From Bacteroidales bacterium (GTDB taxonomy: Bacteria; Bacteroidota; Bacteroidia; Bacteroidales; UBA3663), in NCBI GenBank assembly GCA_017561935.1, contig JAFZBE010000017.1, forward strand, positions 35,225-99,224: a stretch of DNA of 64,000 nucleotides, read 5' to 3'. Below are positions 41,487-51,846 of the stretch, in pieces. Below the pieces are notes generated by a model, which saw only the letters and a list, made by a program, of their open reading frames with translations, did no database searches and was not told where the DNA came from. The position numbers and the translations under genes are program-made. Each line of letters opens with the position of its first letter. Position 1 is the first letter of the stretch.

Positions 41487-42405
41487 GATTGCAGAGGTAA
41501 ACACCGGCTATGGTCATGATGCATCCGAGGATTGCAAGCCAGGTAATGCGTTCGCTGAGCACGAGATAGGCGGCGATGAGTGAGGTGACGGGATTGAAGT
41601 ACAGGTAATTGCTGGCTGCGATGATTCCGATGCGGCGCAGCACAATATTCCACAACAGGAAACATCCGAACGATGCGATGAGGCAGAGGAAGAAGAGTGT
41701 GCCGAAGACGGTGGGTTCTAATAGGAGCTTCCAGCCCACAATGGGTGTGGCAACTGCCTCGCCGAGTGCGCAAAGCTGGCTTTCGCCGTGACACATGCAC
41801 CAGATACAGGCTGGCAGCATGGTGATGACCCCCCAGAAGAACACCTTGCGGGTGATGGTGATGGAATTATGGCGTCGTTCGACATCGCGGATGACGAGGC
41901 TATAGAAGCCCCAGCTTACGGCGGCTGCGAAGGAGAGAAGGATGACCCATGGATCATCATCGAGGATGAAGACGCCGTTGAAGACGACTAGGGCCACGCC
42001 GATGACAGCTATAAATGAGCCGATGAGGAAACTGTTGGAGAGATGTTCATCGCGATGCACCATGCGGTTCATCAGGGCAGTGACGATGGGTGTAGTCCCT
42101 ACAATCAGGGCCACGGTCGAAGTGGCGGAAGTAAGCTTTACTGCAGTGTTTTCAGAAAGAAAATATAGCGAGCCGCCCGTCAGACCGAGGATGATGAACA
42201 GGAATTCATCCCAAAGCACATCCTTTGTCGCCCTTTTCCGCTTGTTTCGGCGAAGAGATAATGGCAGCATTAGAAACCACGCCAGCACAAAGCGCAGACA
42301 CATGATCTCGGCAGGGTTGAGGCCAGCATTGAGCAGCACCTTCGATGCGACAAAGGTGCTGCCCCAAATGCAGGCTACTATGAGTGCGAGGATGTGCCAG
42401 AGCAT
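41467..42405 (-). CDS. EamA/DMT family transporter
   Basis: A 312-residue inner-membrane transporter with ten hydrophobic segments in two homologous halves. The start at 42405 (MLWHILALIVACIWGSTFV) matches the family; the longer frame to 42429 would run through the promoter element. Typical motifs: helix 1 WGSTFVASKVLL, GSLYFLSENTAVKLTSATSTVAL in the first half, AASNYLYFNPVTSLIAAYLVLSER in the second. Drug/metabolite transporters of this group export amino acids, nucleosides or other metabolites; the substrate is not predictable. Confidence 0.9.
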   Translation of the reverse strand: MLWHILALIVACIWGSTFVASKVLLNAGLNPAEIMCLRFVLAWFLMLPLSLRRNKRKRATKDVLWDEFLFIILGLTGGSLYFLSENTAVKLTSATSTVALIVGTTPIVTALMNRMVHRDEHLSNSFLIGSFIAVIGVALVVFNGVFILDDDPWVILLSFAAAVSWGFYSLVIRDVERRHNSITITRKVFFWGVITMLPACIWCMCHGESQLCALGEAVATPIVGWKLLLEPTVFGTLFFLCLIASFGCFLLWNIVLRRIGIIAASNYLYFNPVTSLIAAYLVLSERITWLAILGCIMTIAGVYLCNHGKSKH

Positions 42406-42418
42406 ACTCTTTGTAAAG

Positions 42419-42426
42419 CAAAAATA
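42419..42426 (-). promoter_or_regulatory. -7 element TATTTTTG for the EamA gene
   Basis: Minus-strand TATTTTTG matches TAnnTTTG and lies 14 bases before the chosen ATG at 42405, implying a leader of only a few bases. This is why the longer start at 42429 was rejected. No clear -33 element. Confidence 0.45.
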
Positions 42427-42489
42427 CATCTGAAATTGTAGTCAGCATCATGTCGGCCATCATAATGCTTCATCCATTTTCGGTTGTCA

Positions 42490-45147
<2,658 letters not shown>

Positions 45148-45210
45148 AATAGTGTGAGTTATATCATTGTTTAATTCTATCAACAGGATTGACATGCCTT
45201 TTATCGGTGG

Positions 45211-45218
45211 CAAAGATA
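45211..45218 (-). promoter_or_regulatory. -7 element TATCTTTG for the GH2 gene
   Basis: Minus-strand TATCTTTG, 64 bases before the start codon at 45147. No convincing -33 element at 19-21 bp. It supports the shorter start because the longer frame begins upstream of it. Confidence 0.55.
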
Positions 45219-45308
45219 ATAATAATTTCAATAAGTTGGCCACTTTGTGGGGGAAATGATTCGTAATTAATCAGGATTTCGTTCTCAAATGAATCATTTG
45301 TGTTGTTT

Positions 45309-46082
45309 TCATTCAATCTGCTGGTCTTTCTTCGTTTCAAGGTCGGCTAATGTCATCAAAGCCACATCATATTTCAAGGGATCGGTTTTGTCCCATTCCT
45401 TGAAAATTGCGGTGAGTTCTTCGCAAGCGGCCCATGATGGTCGTTTGTGTTTAAGTATGGGGAAGGTGAGTTGACAGATGTGGATATCGAGAATCGCATA
45501 CAATTCGCAGGGCTTATGCGATTTCCAGAGGCCGAAGTCGGGCGATTCTGTCCTAACCATCCAGCGCAGGAACATACATATCCTTTTGCATGCAGTTTTG
45601 CCCATAGTGCCGAGTTTGGCAGGTGCCAGCCATTCGGCAATTGTTGCGATGCATTGTTTCATGTCTAAGCCTACTAGACAATTTTCGAGGGTCGGTTCTT
45701 CGTATGGATGGGCCAGCCGATACGACGTGAGGGCATTGTAGATATTCTCGCATACTTCGATAAATTTGTATCGATTGAGCGTCCTATAGACACAGTCGTT
45801 CTTGGCATTCTGATAACTGTCGAGATACTGTTGCTCGAGAATGAATGCTGAAGGATTCCATCGCATTTCATTGCCGAGCATGTTTAGTGCCGCGGTTCGG
45901 ATAGCTTTACGGTTCCCCCACGTGATCATTGCCACGAAAAGACCTCCAACTTCTAAGTCGAGCTGACGTTGCGTGTGGGCGAATAGTTGCCACACGATGG
46001 CGCATGGATCGATAGCAAGAAACCGTTCTTCGCTGAAGACGTGATAATATAGATGGTCGAGATAGCTTTTGGAGATGTCCAT
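45309..46082 (-). CDS. TIGR02757 (DUF2400) family protein
   Basis: A 257-residue soluble helical protein of the TIGR02757/DUF2400 family, found across Bacteroidetes and some other phyla; it is related in fold to helix-hairpin-helix DNA glycosylases, but no activity is established to my knowledge. Recognisable parts: IDPCAIVWQLF (here DPCAIVWQL), AMITWGNRKAIRTAALNML, KRICMFLRWMVR (the MFLRWMVR core is the strongest signature) and LDIHICQL. It has its own two-part promoter and is divergent from the ribosomal block. Confidence 0.88.
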   Translation of the reverse strand: MDISKSYLDHLYYHVFSEERFLAIDPCAIVWQLFAHTQRQLDLEVGGLFVAMITWGNRKAIRTAALNMLGNEMRWNPSAFILEQQYLDSYQNAKNDCVYRTLNRYKFIEVCENIYNALTSYRLAHPYEEPTLENCLVGLDMKQCIATIAEWLAPAKLGTMGKTACKRICMFLRWMVRTESPDFGLWKSHKPCELYAILDIHICQLTFPILKHKRPSWAACEELTAIFKEWDKTDPLKYDVALMTLADLETKKDQQIE

Positions 46083-46103
46083 ATCGTTGTTTGGTTATGG
46101 GTG

Positions 46104-46135
46104 CAAAGATAGGGAAAAAACAGAATCAAACCAAA
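46104..46135 (-). promoter_or_regulatory. Promoter of the TIGR02757 gene
   Basis: On the minus strand TTTG (46132-46135) and TATCTTTG (46104-46111) are 20 bp apart, matching both consensus boxes, with a leader of about 15-20 bases. The -33 box lies within the palindrome CAAATTTG at 46132-46139. Confidence 0.75.
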
Positions 46136-46175
46136 TTTGCTGTTGGAATTTGCCATCTTGATAGGCCAAATTTGC
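46131..46175. promoter_or_regulatory. Two copies of CCAAATTTGC in a divergent promoter region
   Basis: CCAAATTTGC at 46131-46140 and 46166-46175, 35 bp apart; the core CAAATTTG is a perfect palindrome. One copy covers the -33 box of the TIGR02757 promoter. It could be an operator for a dimeric regulator, or simply AT-rich promoter DNA. Confidence 0.4.
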
Positions 46176-46248
46176 AATTTGTGTGCGAAAAAAGTGTTGA
46201 AAACTCTTTAAAAACATCATTAAATGCACGTATTTAGAATAAAAGCGT

Positions 46249-46256
46249 TATCTTTG
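46249..46256 (+). promoter_or_regulatory. -7 element TATCTTTG for the rplM operon
   Basis: Exact TAnnTTTG element 103 bases before rplM; no clear -33 partner. The long leader it implies holds the folded element at 46277-46320. Confidence 0.65.
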
Positions 46257-46276
46257 CGCGCTGATTTAATCGTCAG

Positions 46277-46320
46277 TGGCATCCTCGATGAGCTTTTGTC
46301 CGTAAGTTGAGGCGCTGCCA
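46277..46320 (+). promoter_or_regulatory. Structured leader of rplM-rpsI mRNA
   Basis: TGGCA (46277-46281) pairs with TGCCA (46316-46320), and inside it CCTC (46283-46286) with GAGG (46309-46312), leaving a 22-base loop that can form its own CTC/GAG mini-stem. It lies between the promoter and rplM. Known ribosomal-protein operons are often repressed by one of their own products binding such leaders, so L13 or S9 autoregulation is inferred. Confidence 0.5.
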
Positions 46321-46358
46321 GTCTATTATTATTTAATTTTTTTATCCCAATCAACTAA

Positions 46359-46817
46359 ATGGATACTTTATCTTTTAAGACCATTTCTGTGAACAAAGCA
46401 ACTGCACAGAAGGAGTGGGTGGTTGTGGATGCTACTGACCAAGTGATGGGCCGCTTTTGCTCGAAAGTCGCTAAGCTGCTCCGCGGAAAGTACAAACCAT
46501 CCTTCACCCCTAACGTTGACTGCGGCGACAACGTAATTATCATTAACGCCGACAAGATCACGATGACCGGCAACAAGTGGACTGAGCGTGAGTGGCTCAC
46601 CTTCACCGGTTATCCCAGTGGCCAGCGCGCACACACTGCCGCTAGCGTAGTTAAGAAACAGGGTTACGAGGCACTGTTCCTCACCGTACTCAAGGGCATG
46701 CTCCCGAAGGGCCCTCTGGGCCGCAAGATTCTCAAGAACGTTCGCGTTTATGAGGGCAGCGAGTACAAGGAGGTTGCACAGCAGCCAAAGGTAATCGACA
46801 TCAACAAACTGAAGTAA
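46359..46817 (+). CDS. rplM: Ribosomal protein L13 (uL13)
   Basis: A 152-residue component of the large ribosomal subunit, an early assembly protein. It has WVVVDATDQVMGRFCSKVAKLLRGKYKPSFTP, split over the first 60 residues, GDNVIIINADKI, and AVKGMLPKGPLGR-type sequence (here LKGMLPKGPLGRK). Full length for the family. It leads the L13-S9 operon; S9 follows after 25 bases. Confidence 0.97.
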   Translation: MDTLSFKTISVNKATAQKEWVVVDATDQVMGRFCSKVAKLLRGKYKPSFTPNVDCGDNVIIINADKITMTGNKWTEREWLTFTGYPSGQRAHTAASVVKKQGYEALFLTVLKGMLPKGPLGRKILKNVRVYEGSEYKEVAQQPKVIDINKLK

Positions 46818-46842
46818 TCAACACCAAAACAACAATTGAACT

Positions 46843-47232
46843 ATGGCAGAAGTAATTAATGCAATTGGCCGCCGCAAGGCCGCTGTAGCCCGCGTTTATG
46901 TTCAGGCTGGTGCTGGTAACATCACTATCAACAAGAAGGACCTCCAGTCGTATTTCCCCTCTTCAATCCTTCAGTTCGTCGTGAAGCAGCCTCTCAACGA
47001 GGTAGGTGTAGCTGAGCAGTACGATATCAAGGTGAATCTCAAGGGTGGTGGCTTCAATGGCCAGGCTGGTGCCGTTCGTCTCGCCATCGCACGCGCACTC
47101 GTAAAGATCGATGCTGAGCACAAGGCAGCACTCCGCAAGGCTGGCTTCCTCACCCGCGATCCTCGTGTCGTTGAACGTAAGAAGCCAGGTCAGCCCAAGG
47201 CTCGTCGTCGCTTCCAGTTCAGCAAGCGTTAA
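46843..47232 (+). CDS. rpsI: Ribosomal protein S9 (uS9)
   Basis: A 129-residue small-subunit protein whose basic C-terminal tail reaches the P-site tRNA. Signatures are NAIGRRKAAVARVYV at the start, GGGFNGQAGAVRLAIARAL in the middle and the tail ending RRRFQFSKR. The pairing with rplM is conserved in nearly all bacteria. The invariant C-terminal Lys-Arg is present. Confidence 0.97.
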   Translation: MAEVINAIGRRKAAVARVYVQAGAGNITINKKDLQSYFPSSILQFVVKQPLNEVGVAEQYDIKVNLKGGGFNGQAGAVRLAIARALVKIDAEHKAALRKAGFLTRDPRVVERKKPGQPKARRRFQFSKR

Positions 47233-47249
47233 TCTTTGGTTAGCGCAAA

Positions 47250-47341
47250 GCGTAATTTAAATAAGTACGTGCGTACATCTATTTAAATAACGCGTTTAGT
47301 ATCTAAATCCAGTCGGACCCGTTCGGATGACGACTACCGAC
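47250..47341 (+). promoter_or_regulatory. Structured leader of rpsB-tsf mRNA
   Basis: A long hairpin pairs 47250-47263 with 47280-47293 (13 of 14 positions, GCGT then ATTTAAATA), with GTAC/GTAC able to continue the stem at the loop. Downstream, GTCGG at 47312-47316 can pair with CCGAC at 47337-47341, or its GTCG with CGAC at 47331-47334, two exclusive folds. This fills the 155-base gap before rpsB and suggests S2-controlled expression, as is known for rpsB in other bacteria. Confidence 0.55.
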
Positions 47342-47387
47342 GGATTGAATAACAAGAATGTAAACAAACAAAAAAATTATCGACATT

Positions 47388-48170
47388 ATGTCACGTACAA
47401 ACTTTGATCAACTTTTGGAGGCCGGCGTTCACTTCGGACACCTTAAGAGCAAGTGGAACCCAGCAATGGCTCCATACATCTTCATGGAGCGTAACGGCAT
47501 CCATATTATAGACCTTAATAAGACAGTTGCTAAAATCGACGAGGCAGCTGAGCAGCTCAAGGCATTGGCCAAGAGTGGCAAGAAGGTGCTTTTCGTCGCA
47601 ACCAAGAAGCAGGCCAAGGAGATCATTGCCGAGAAGGCACAGGCTATTGGCATGCCTTATGTTATCGAGCGCTGGCCAGGTGGCATGCTCACAAACTTCG
47701 CTACCATTCGCAAGGCTGTGAAGAAGATGGCTACCATCGACAAACTGACTAAGGACGGCACTTATGATAATCTTTCTAAGCGCGAGCGTCTGCAGGTCAG
47801 CCGCCAGCGTGAAAAGCTTGAAAAGAACCTCGGTTCTATCGCAGACCTTACCCGTCTGCCATCTGCAATCTTCGTGGTTGATGTCATGAAGGAGCACATT
47901 GCAGTAGCTGAGGCTATCCGTTTGGGTATCCCGGTATTTGCCATGGTTGATACCAACTCCAACCCCAAGGGCGTTGATTATGTCATCCCCGCAAATGATG
48001 ACGCTACCAAGTCTATCGCAGTCGTTGTCGGCACCATGTGCGACGCTATTGCTGAAGGCATTGAGGAGCGCAAGGTGGAGAAGGCCGATCAGGAAGCTGC
48101 TGAGGCTTCGGGCAAGGCTGGCAAGAAGGCTCCTGTAGTTGAGGAGGCTACCGAAGAAGAGGAGGCCTAA
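47388..48170 (+). CDS. rpsB: Ribosomal protein S2 (uS2)
   Basis: A 260-residue small-subunit protein. Signatures: LLEAGVHFGHLKSKWNPAMAPYIF split near the start, HIIDLNKTVAKIDEA, VLFVATKKQAKE, RWPGGMLTNFATI, LPSAIFVVDV and GIPVFAMVDTNSNP. The C-terminal tail is acidic (ATEEEEA-like), usual for the order. It is followed after 34 bases by tsf, the classic rpsB-tsf pair. Confidence 0.97.
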   Translation: MSRTNFDQLLEAGVHFGHLKSKWNPAMAPYIFMERNGIHIIDLNKTVAKIDEAAEQLKALAKSGKKVLFVATKKQAKEIIAEKAQAIGMPYVIERWPGGMLTNFATIRKAVKKMATIDKLTKDGTYDNLSKRERLQVSRQREKLEKNLGSIADLTRLPSAIFVVDVMKEHIAVAEAIRLGIPVFAMVDTNSNPKGVDYVIPANDDATKSIAVVVGTMCDAIAEGIEERKVEKADQEAAEASGKAGKKAPVVEEATEEEEA

Positions 48171-48204
48171 TTTGATTTTTAATTCTAAAAAACAGAAAGA
48201 AATT

Positions 48205-49194
48205 ATGGCAGTTTCTATTGCTCAAATCAAGGAGCTTCGCGAGATTACCGGTGCCGGTATGCAGGATTGCAAGAAGGCCCTCGAAGTTACTAATGGTAAC
48301 ATGGAGGAGGCTGTGAAGGAGATTCGCAAGAAGGGTCAGGCTGTTGCCGCCAAGCGTGAAGCCCGTGAGGCTTCAGAGGGTACGGTTATTGCTCGTACCG
48401 ATGGCAAGTTCGCCGCTATCATTGCCCTGAAGTGTGAGACCGATTTCGTGGCCACCAACGAACGTTTCGTAGCCCTCGCTAACAAGATTATGGATCTCGT
48501 CATGGCTAACAAACCTGCAGATCTCGAAGGCGTACTTGCCCTCCCCACCGAGGATGGCACAGTGAAGGACTCTATCGTCGCTCAGATTGGTGTAACTGGA
48601 GAGAAGATGGAACTTGGAGTTTACGAGCACATCGAAGGTGCAGCTGTAGTTGCCTACAACCACTTCAACCACAAGCTTTCGACCATTGTTGCCTACAACG
48701 AGGATGGACCTGCTGAGGTTCTCAAAGAGGTTGCCCTTCAGGTGGCTGCTATGAACCCAGTAGCTGTAAATGCTGACGAGGTTCCACAGAAGAAGAAGGA
48801 CGACGAACTCGCTGTAGCTATCGAGAAGACCAAGGCCGAGCAAATCGCCAAGGCTGTTGATGTAGCTCTCAAGAAGGCTGGTATCAACCCCGCACTTGTT
48901 GACTCGGAGGATCATATCGACAGCAACACCGCCAAGGGTTGGATTACTGCAGATCAGGCAGCACAGGCTCGTGAGATCCGTGCAAAGGTGAGCGCTGAGA
49001 AGGCTGCTAACCTGCCTGAGCAGATGATTGCAAACATCGCCCAGGGTCGTCTGAAGAAGTTCTTCAAGGAAAATTGCCTTGTTGAGCAGGAGTTCATCAA
49101 CGACGCAAAGATCAACGTGCAGCAGTATATGGATAAGGCTCAGAAGGGTCTTACTGTTACCGCTTTCCGTCGCGTGAACCTCAATCAGGATTAA
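48205..49194 (+). CDS. tsf: Elongation factor Ts
   Basis: A 329-residue factor that recycles EF-Tu from GDP to GTP. I use the ATG at 48205 (MAVSIAQIKELREITGAG); the frame runs on upstream into rpsB without meaning. Motifs: TGAGMQDCKKAL (N-terminal UBA-like domain), KCETDFVATNERF (the core loop that contacts EF-Tu) and two dimerisation-like subdomains. The end reads TVTAFRRVNL. Followed by a stem-loop and tRNA-Pro. Confidence 0.97.
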   Translation: MAVSIAQIKELREITGAGMQDCKKALEVTNGNMEEAVKEIRKKGQAVAAKREAREASEGTVIARTDGKFAAIIALKCETDFVATNERFVALANKIMDLVMANKPADLEGVLALPTEDGTVKDSIVAQIGVTGEKMELGVYEHIEGAAVVAYNHFNHKLSTIVAYNEDGPAEVLKEVALQVAAMNPVAVNADEVPQKKKDDELAVAIEKTKAEQIAKAVDVALKKAGINPALVDSEDHIDSNTAKGWITADQAAQAREIRAKVSAEKAANLPEQMIANIAQGRLKKFFKENCLVEQEFINDAKINVQQYMDKAQKGLTVTAFRRVNLNQD

Positions 49195-49205
49195 TTCTAT
49201 CTTAT

Positions 49206-49241
49206 CTACAGCCGCAAATTGGATTAGGCAGGCGGCTGTAG
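49206..49241 (+). terminator. Stem-loop after tsf, upstream of tRNA-Pro
   Basis: CTACAGCCGC (49206-49215) and GCGGCTGTAG (49232-49241) form a perfect 10-bp stem with a 16-base loop. No T-tract follows, so it may be a weak terminator or a processing site just before the tRNA. Confidence 0.6.
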
Positions 49242-49248
49242 ATTCCCA

Positions 49249-49324
49249 CGGGGTGTGGCGCAGTTGGTAGCGCGCTACGTTCGGGACGTAGAGGCCGCCC
49301 GTTCGAGTCGGGTCACCCCGACCA
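49249..49324 (+). tRNA. tRNA-Pro (anticodon CGG)
   Basis: A 76-base cloverleaf with an encoded CCA end. Acceptor stem CGGGGTG/CACCCCG, D-arm GGCGCAGTTGGTAGCGC, anticodon stem CTACG/CGTAG with the loop TTCGGGA giving anticodon CGG, and T-arm CCCGTTCGAGTCGGG. Discriminator base A followed by CCA. The strong stem match and canonical loops make the call secure. Confidence 0.95.
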
Positions 49325-49333
49325 TGAAAATGG

Positions 49334-49382
49334 TCAAAATAAAAGCTCTGAAGAATCGATTTCTTCAGAGCTTTTATTTTGA
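49334..49382. terminator. 22-bp hairpin terminator after tRNA-Pro
   Basis: Arms 49334-49355 and 49361-49382 are perfectly complementary (22 bp) around the 5-base loop TCGAT. The outer part is AAAATAAAAG/CTTTTATTTT, giving A- and T-tracts on both strands, so it can end transcription of the tRNA and of the convergent DUF4923 gene. Confidence 0.92.
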
Positions 49383-49397
49383 GGCTCTAGATTATTC

Positions 49398-50090
49398 TTA
49401 CTTTCGTGTGAATTTGAAGCCAGTCTTCATGCCGTCGTAGTTGCCAGCCAGGGCGCTGATGGTCGAATTATAACTCTTACTGATGGTAGTGAAGAGGTTG
49501 AGGACCTTGGTGCTGTCGAAGCATAGGCTCATGTTGTTGCCACTGATGGTGACATATGCCTTGAGGTTTTGGCCAGAGGGCGTGGTCATAGTTACAGTCT
49601 TGCTCTGTTTGTCGAAGGTGTAGGTGCCCTTGTACGATCGAGAGCCGAGTGTGTAGGTAACGCCTCCATTGTTGTCGAAGATGAAGTTAACACGACCGGT
49701 GCGAATACCCATCATATTGTAGAACGTAGCAAGCTTGTTCTCGACTTTTGTGGCAGCAGCTGCACCGCCGGCTTTGGTGAGGAGGTTCTTGCTCTCGAAC
49801 TGCACAGCGGGCTCGTTGTAAGTCCATGAGCCTACAAGGTTGGCTTGTGTGGTGGTGGCACTGCCCGTCACGCTGGATATAACATTTCCAAGGACGCTGC
49901 CAAGGTTGCCTCCTTTAGAGGTAGAGTTGGCAGAGGTAACTGCGCCATTGAGCACTGAGCCGAGGATGTCGCCACCCGAGCCGCCTTGAGCGATGCCCGA
50001 CAGGATGGATTCGAGGAATGACTGTGCCTTGACCTGCTGGCCAAAGACACATGCTGCAGCAATCATGCAGATGGTAATAATCTTTTTCAT
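49398..50090 (-). CDS. DUF4923 family exported protein
   Basis: A 230-residue protein of the Bacteroidales DUF4923 family. Signal peptide MKKIITICMIAAACVFGQQVKAQ, a Gly/Ser/Asn-rich low-complexity region (about 30-78), then a lipocalin-like beta domain: LVGSWTYNEPAVQFES, FIFDNNGGVTY, KGTYTFDKQSKTVTM. The function is unknown; the fold suggests a periplasmic binding role. It follows the CBM20 gene after 25 bases on the same strand and ends at the shared hairpin. Confidence 0.85.
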   Translation of the reverse strand: MKKIITICMIAAACVFGQQVKAQSFLESILSGIAQGGSGGDILGSVLNGAVTSANSTSKGGNLGSVLGNVISSVTGSATTTQANLVGSWTYNEPAVQFESKNLLTKAGGAAAATKVENKLATFYNMMGIRTGRVNFIFDNNGGVTYTLGSRSYKGTYTFDKQSKTVTMTTPSGQNLKAYVTISGNNMSLCFDSTKVLNLFTTISKSYNSTISALAGNYDGMKTGFKFTRK

Positions 50091-50115
50091 TGGTTTTTGT
50101 ATTTGTTAGAGGTTG

Positions 50116-50868
50116 TTATCTATTGTCATTCTTGTCATCGAATGCGGGCCGAGTGAAACGTTGATTGCAGATAAGCAAGGAGTCGCCTGGATCCATTACA
50201 CTTGGCTCGAAGAAACGGTTGGTACAGTCTTCCCAAGCGATGAAATGATGGGTAAGTCGGGAGACTACGATGAACTTGAACCGCAGAGGAAACTTTAGGG
50301 AAGAACGTGAGAAACTGACCGTCCATAGGTTGCGGCTGATCTGATGCATGACAAGGGCTTTCTCAGGTCGCCAAGCACCCAGTTCGGGGACGTTGCCGAT
50401 GAGTGCCAGTTCCCATTCGTCCTTGAGGTTGCCAGCTTCGCATACTATGGTAAATTGGTTGGGCTCAAGTATATCGACAGCAGGGAAAGGATGGTCGTGC
50501 AGACTCGCCTTGCCGTTCTTATGTGGACGGAAGGCGAGCGAAAAGAAGCTGCGTATTTGAGGCAATCGCCTCCAACTGTCCCACACACGTAAGGTGGGCA
50601 CTCCCTCGGCTTCAGTGATGCCTGCAATATAATGTCCATTGCCAAATTCGTTGCGAACAACATGACGTTCGTAAGCCAGGACGTAGTGATAGGGAGTGCC
50701 AGTCAACCTTTCGGCATCGACATCGACGAACCAATTGCCGCGTCCGTCATTGTCCATTTCAATGGCATCCTTGGAGAGTTTCTGGCCGAACTTTGGCTTA
50801 ATGCCTGTTGTTACGTAAAGTTGGGCACCCCATTGTGCCTTATATTCGACGTGAAGAGAGATGGTCAT
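50116..50868 (-). CDS. Tandem CBM20-like starch-binding protein, no catalytic domain
   Basis: A 250-residue soluble protein without a signal peptide. Two starch-binding (CBM20-like) beta-sandwiches are visible: residues 1-110 (SLHVEYKAQWGAQLYVTTG) and about 135-245 (TIVCEAGNLKDEWELALIGNVPELGAWRPEKALVM is the typical pattern). This arrangement matches the N-terminus of Bacteroidales MalQ-type 4-alpha-glucanotransferases, which continue for about 600 further residues; here the frame stops after the second module. It may be a real binding-only protein or the preserved front of a shortened malQ. Confidence 0.7.
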   Translation of the reverse strand: MTISLHVEYKAQWGAQLYVTTGIKPKFGQKLSKDAIEMDNDGRGNWFVDVDAERLTGTPYHYVLAYERHVVRNEFGNGHYIAGITEAEGVPTLRVWDSWRRLPQIRSFFSLAFRPHKNGKASLHDHPFPAVDILEPNQFTIVCEAGNLKDEWELALIGNVPELGAWRPEKALVMHQISRNLWTVSFSRSSLKFPLRFKFIVVSRLTHHFIAWEDCTNRFFEPSVMDPGDSLLICNQRFTRPAFDDKNDNR

Positions 50869-50950
50869 GGGAGAGGATTAAGGTTGTTTGCGTTCTAGAT
50901 ATAAGGTCATTGGGTGGCATTCATGTGTCACCCAATGAGAATGTCGGTGA

Positions 50951-51736
50951 TTAGAAGTTGAATCCGATGCTGAAGCTGACGGTGTTGCTGCGGATGGCAC
51001 TGTCGTAGTTGTCGAAGCCAAAATAGTTGTATTGGTCGCTTGCCAGGTTGACAAGACCGCAGTCATAGGCCAGTTCCAGGAAAAGGTGATCGATACCGAG
51101 GCCGCAACCCATACGTACACCGGCGTCGGTGCGACCTAACTGTCCTTCTCCATCGGAGAACGTGTCCCAACTGTCGTTATAGCCATCTTCCACACTCTTT
51201 GTCTTGCCGCCTATGCCGAACGATAGGAAGCCGCCGAAGAATGGATGGAGGCATACGCCTGCATTGTGGTACTGCACTTCGTACTTGAAGACAAGTGGTA
51301 TTTCGAACATGTGCATGTTACTCTTCAGTTTGGTGCGAGTGTTGTAGCCCATCTCGAGTCCATCGAGCTTGCCTCCCTTGAGCGTATAATATAGGCCTGG
51401 CTCGATGATGAGGGGAGTATTGCCCAAATACCAGCCAAAGACGATACCGAGGTTGACACCTGTCTGTACATCGCTGGAGATGTCACCAAATCCTTCGGTG
51501 CGGAAAGTGTTGGTGTTATAACCGAAACGGATGCCGGTATAGTCGTCCATGGAGGCGATACCGTAGCCTAACATGGCTGTGTTGGCAACGGTATGTACGT
51601 CGCGCATGCCGCGAATGAAGCCGTCGCCACGATAGCCGCTCCGATGATGACGATGACCCGGCTGTGCCATTACAGAGGTGAGGCTCACTACAAGGATGAG
51701 GAGCACTGTGCTGATGCGTGAGATAGTCTTTTTCAT
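50951..51736 (-). CDS. Outer-membrane beta-barrel protein (porin family)
   Basis: A 261-residue outer-membrane protein: signal peptide (ISTVLLILVVSLTSVMAQ), a short His/Arg-rich start (GHRHHRSGYRGDG) and then alternating amphipathic strands (NLGIVFGWYL, PLIIEPGLYYTLKGG, MFEIPLVFKYEV, SFSIGFNF ending on Phe), the mark of an OMP_b-brl_2-type barrel with a C-terminal aromatic for BAM insertion. Likely an 8-10 stranded barrel; role unknown. Separated from its neighbours by 80-110 bases. Confidence 0.85.
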   Translation of the reverse strand: MKKTISRISTVLLILVVSLTSVMAQPGHRHHRSGYRGDGFIRGMRDVHTVANTAMLGYGIASMDDYTGIRFGYNTNTFRTEGFGDISSDVQTGVNLGIVFGWYLGNTPLIIEPGLYYTLKGGKLDGLEMGYNTRTKLKSNMHMFEIPLVFKYEVQYHNAGVCLHPFFGGFLSFGIGGKTKSVEDGYNDSWDTFSDGEGQLGRTDAGVRMGCGLGIDHLFLELAYDCGLVNLASDQYNYFGFDNYDSAIRSNTVSFSIGFNF

Positions 51737-51846
51737 AATTGTAATAGGTTTTATAGATTTCTTGTTTGTTTCAGCATTATGACCAAGAGCGGGTTATTCG
51801 GTTTAATTGTGTCTTGTTTTTTCAACCAATGCGCGTTTTTTGTCAA

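Noticed and set aside
49249..49324. tRNA-Pro as an attachment site of an integrated element
   Set aside because: No integrase, no duplicated tRNA 3' end and only core genes on both sides.
49255..49440. Open frame across the tRNA-Pro gene
   Set aside because: It coincides with the tRNA and its terminator hairpin and starts inside the acceptor stem.
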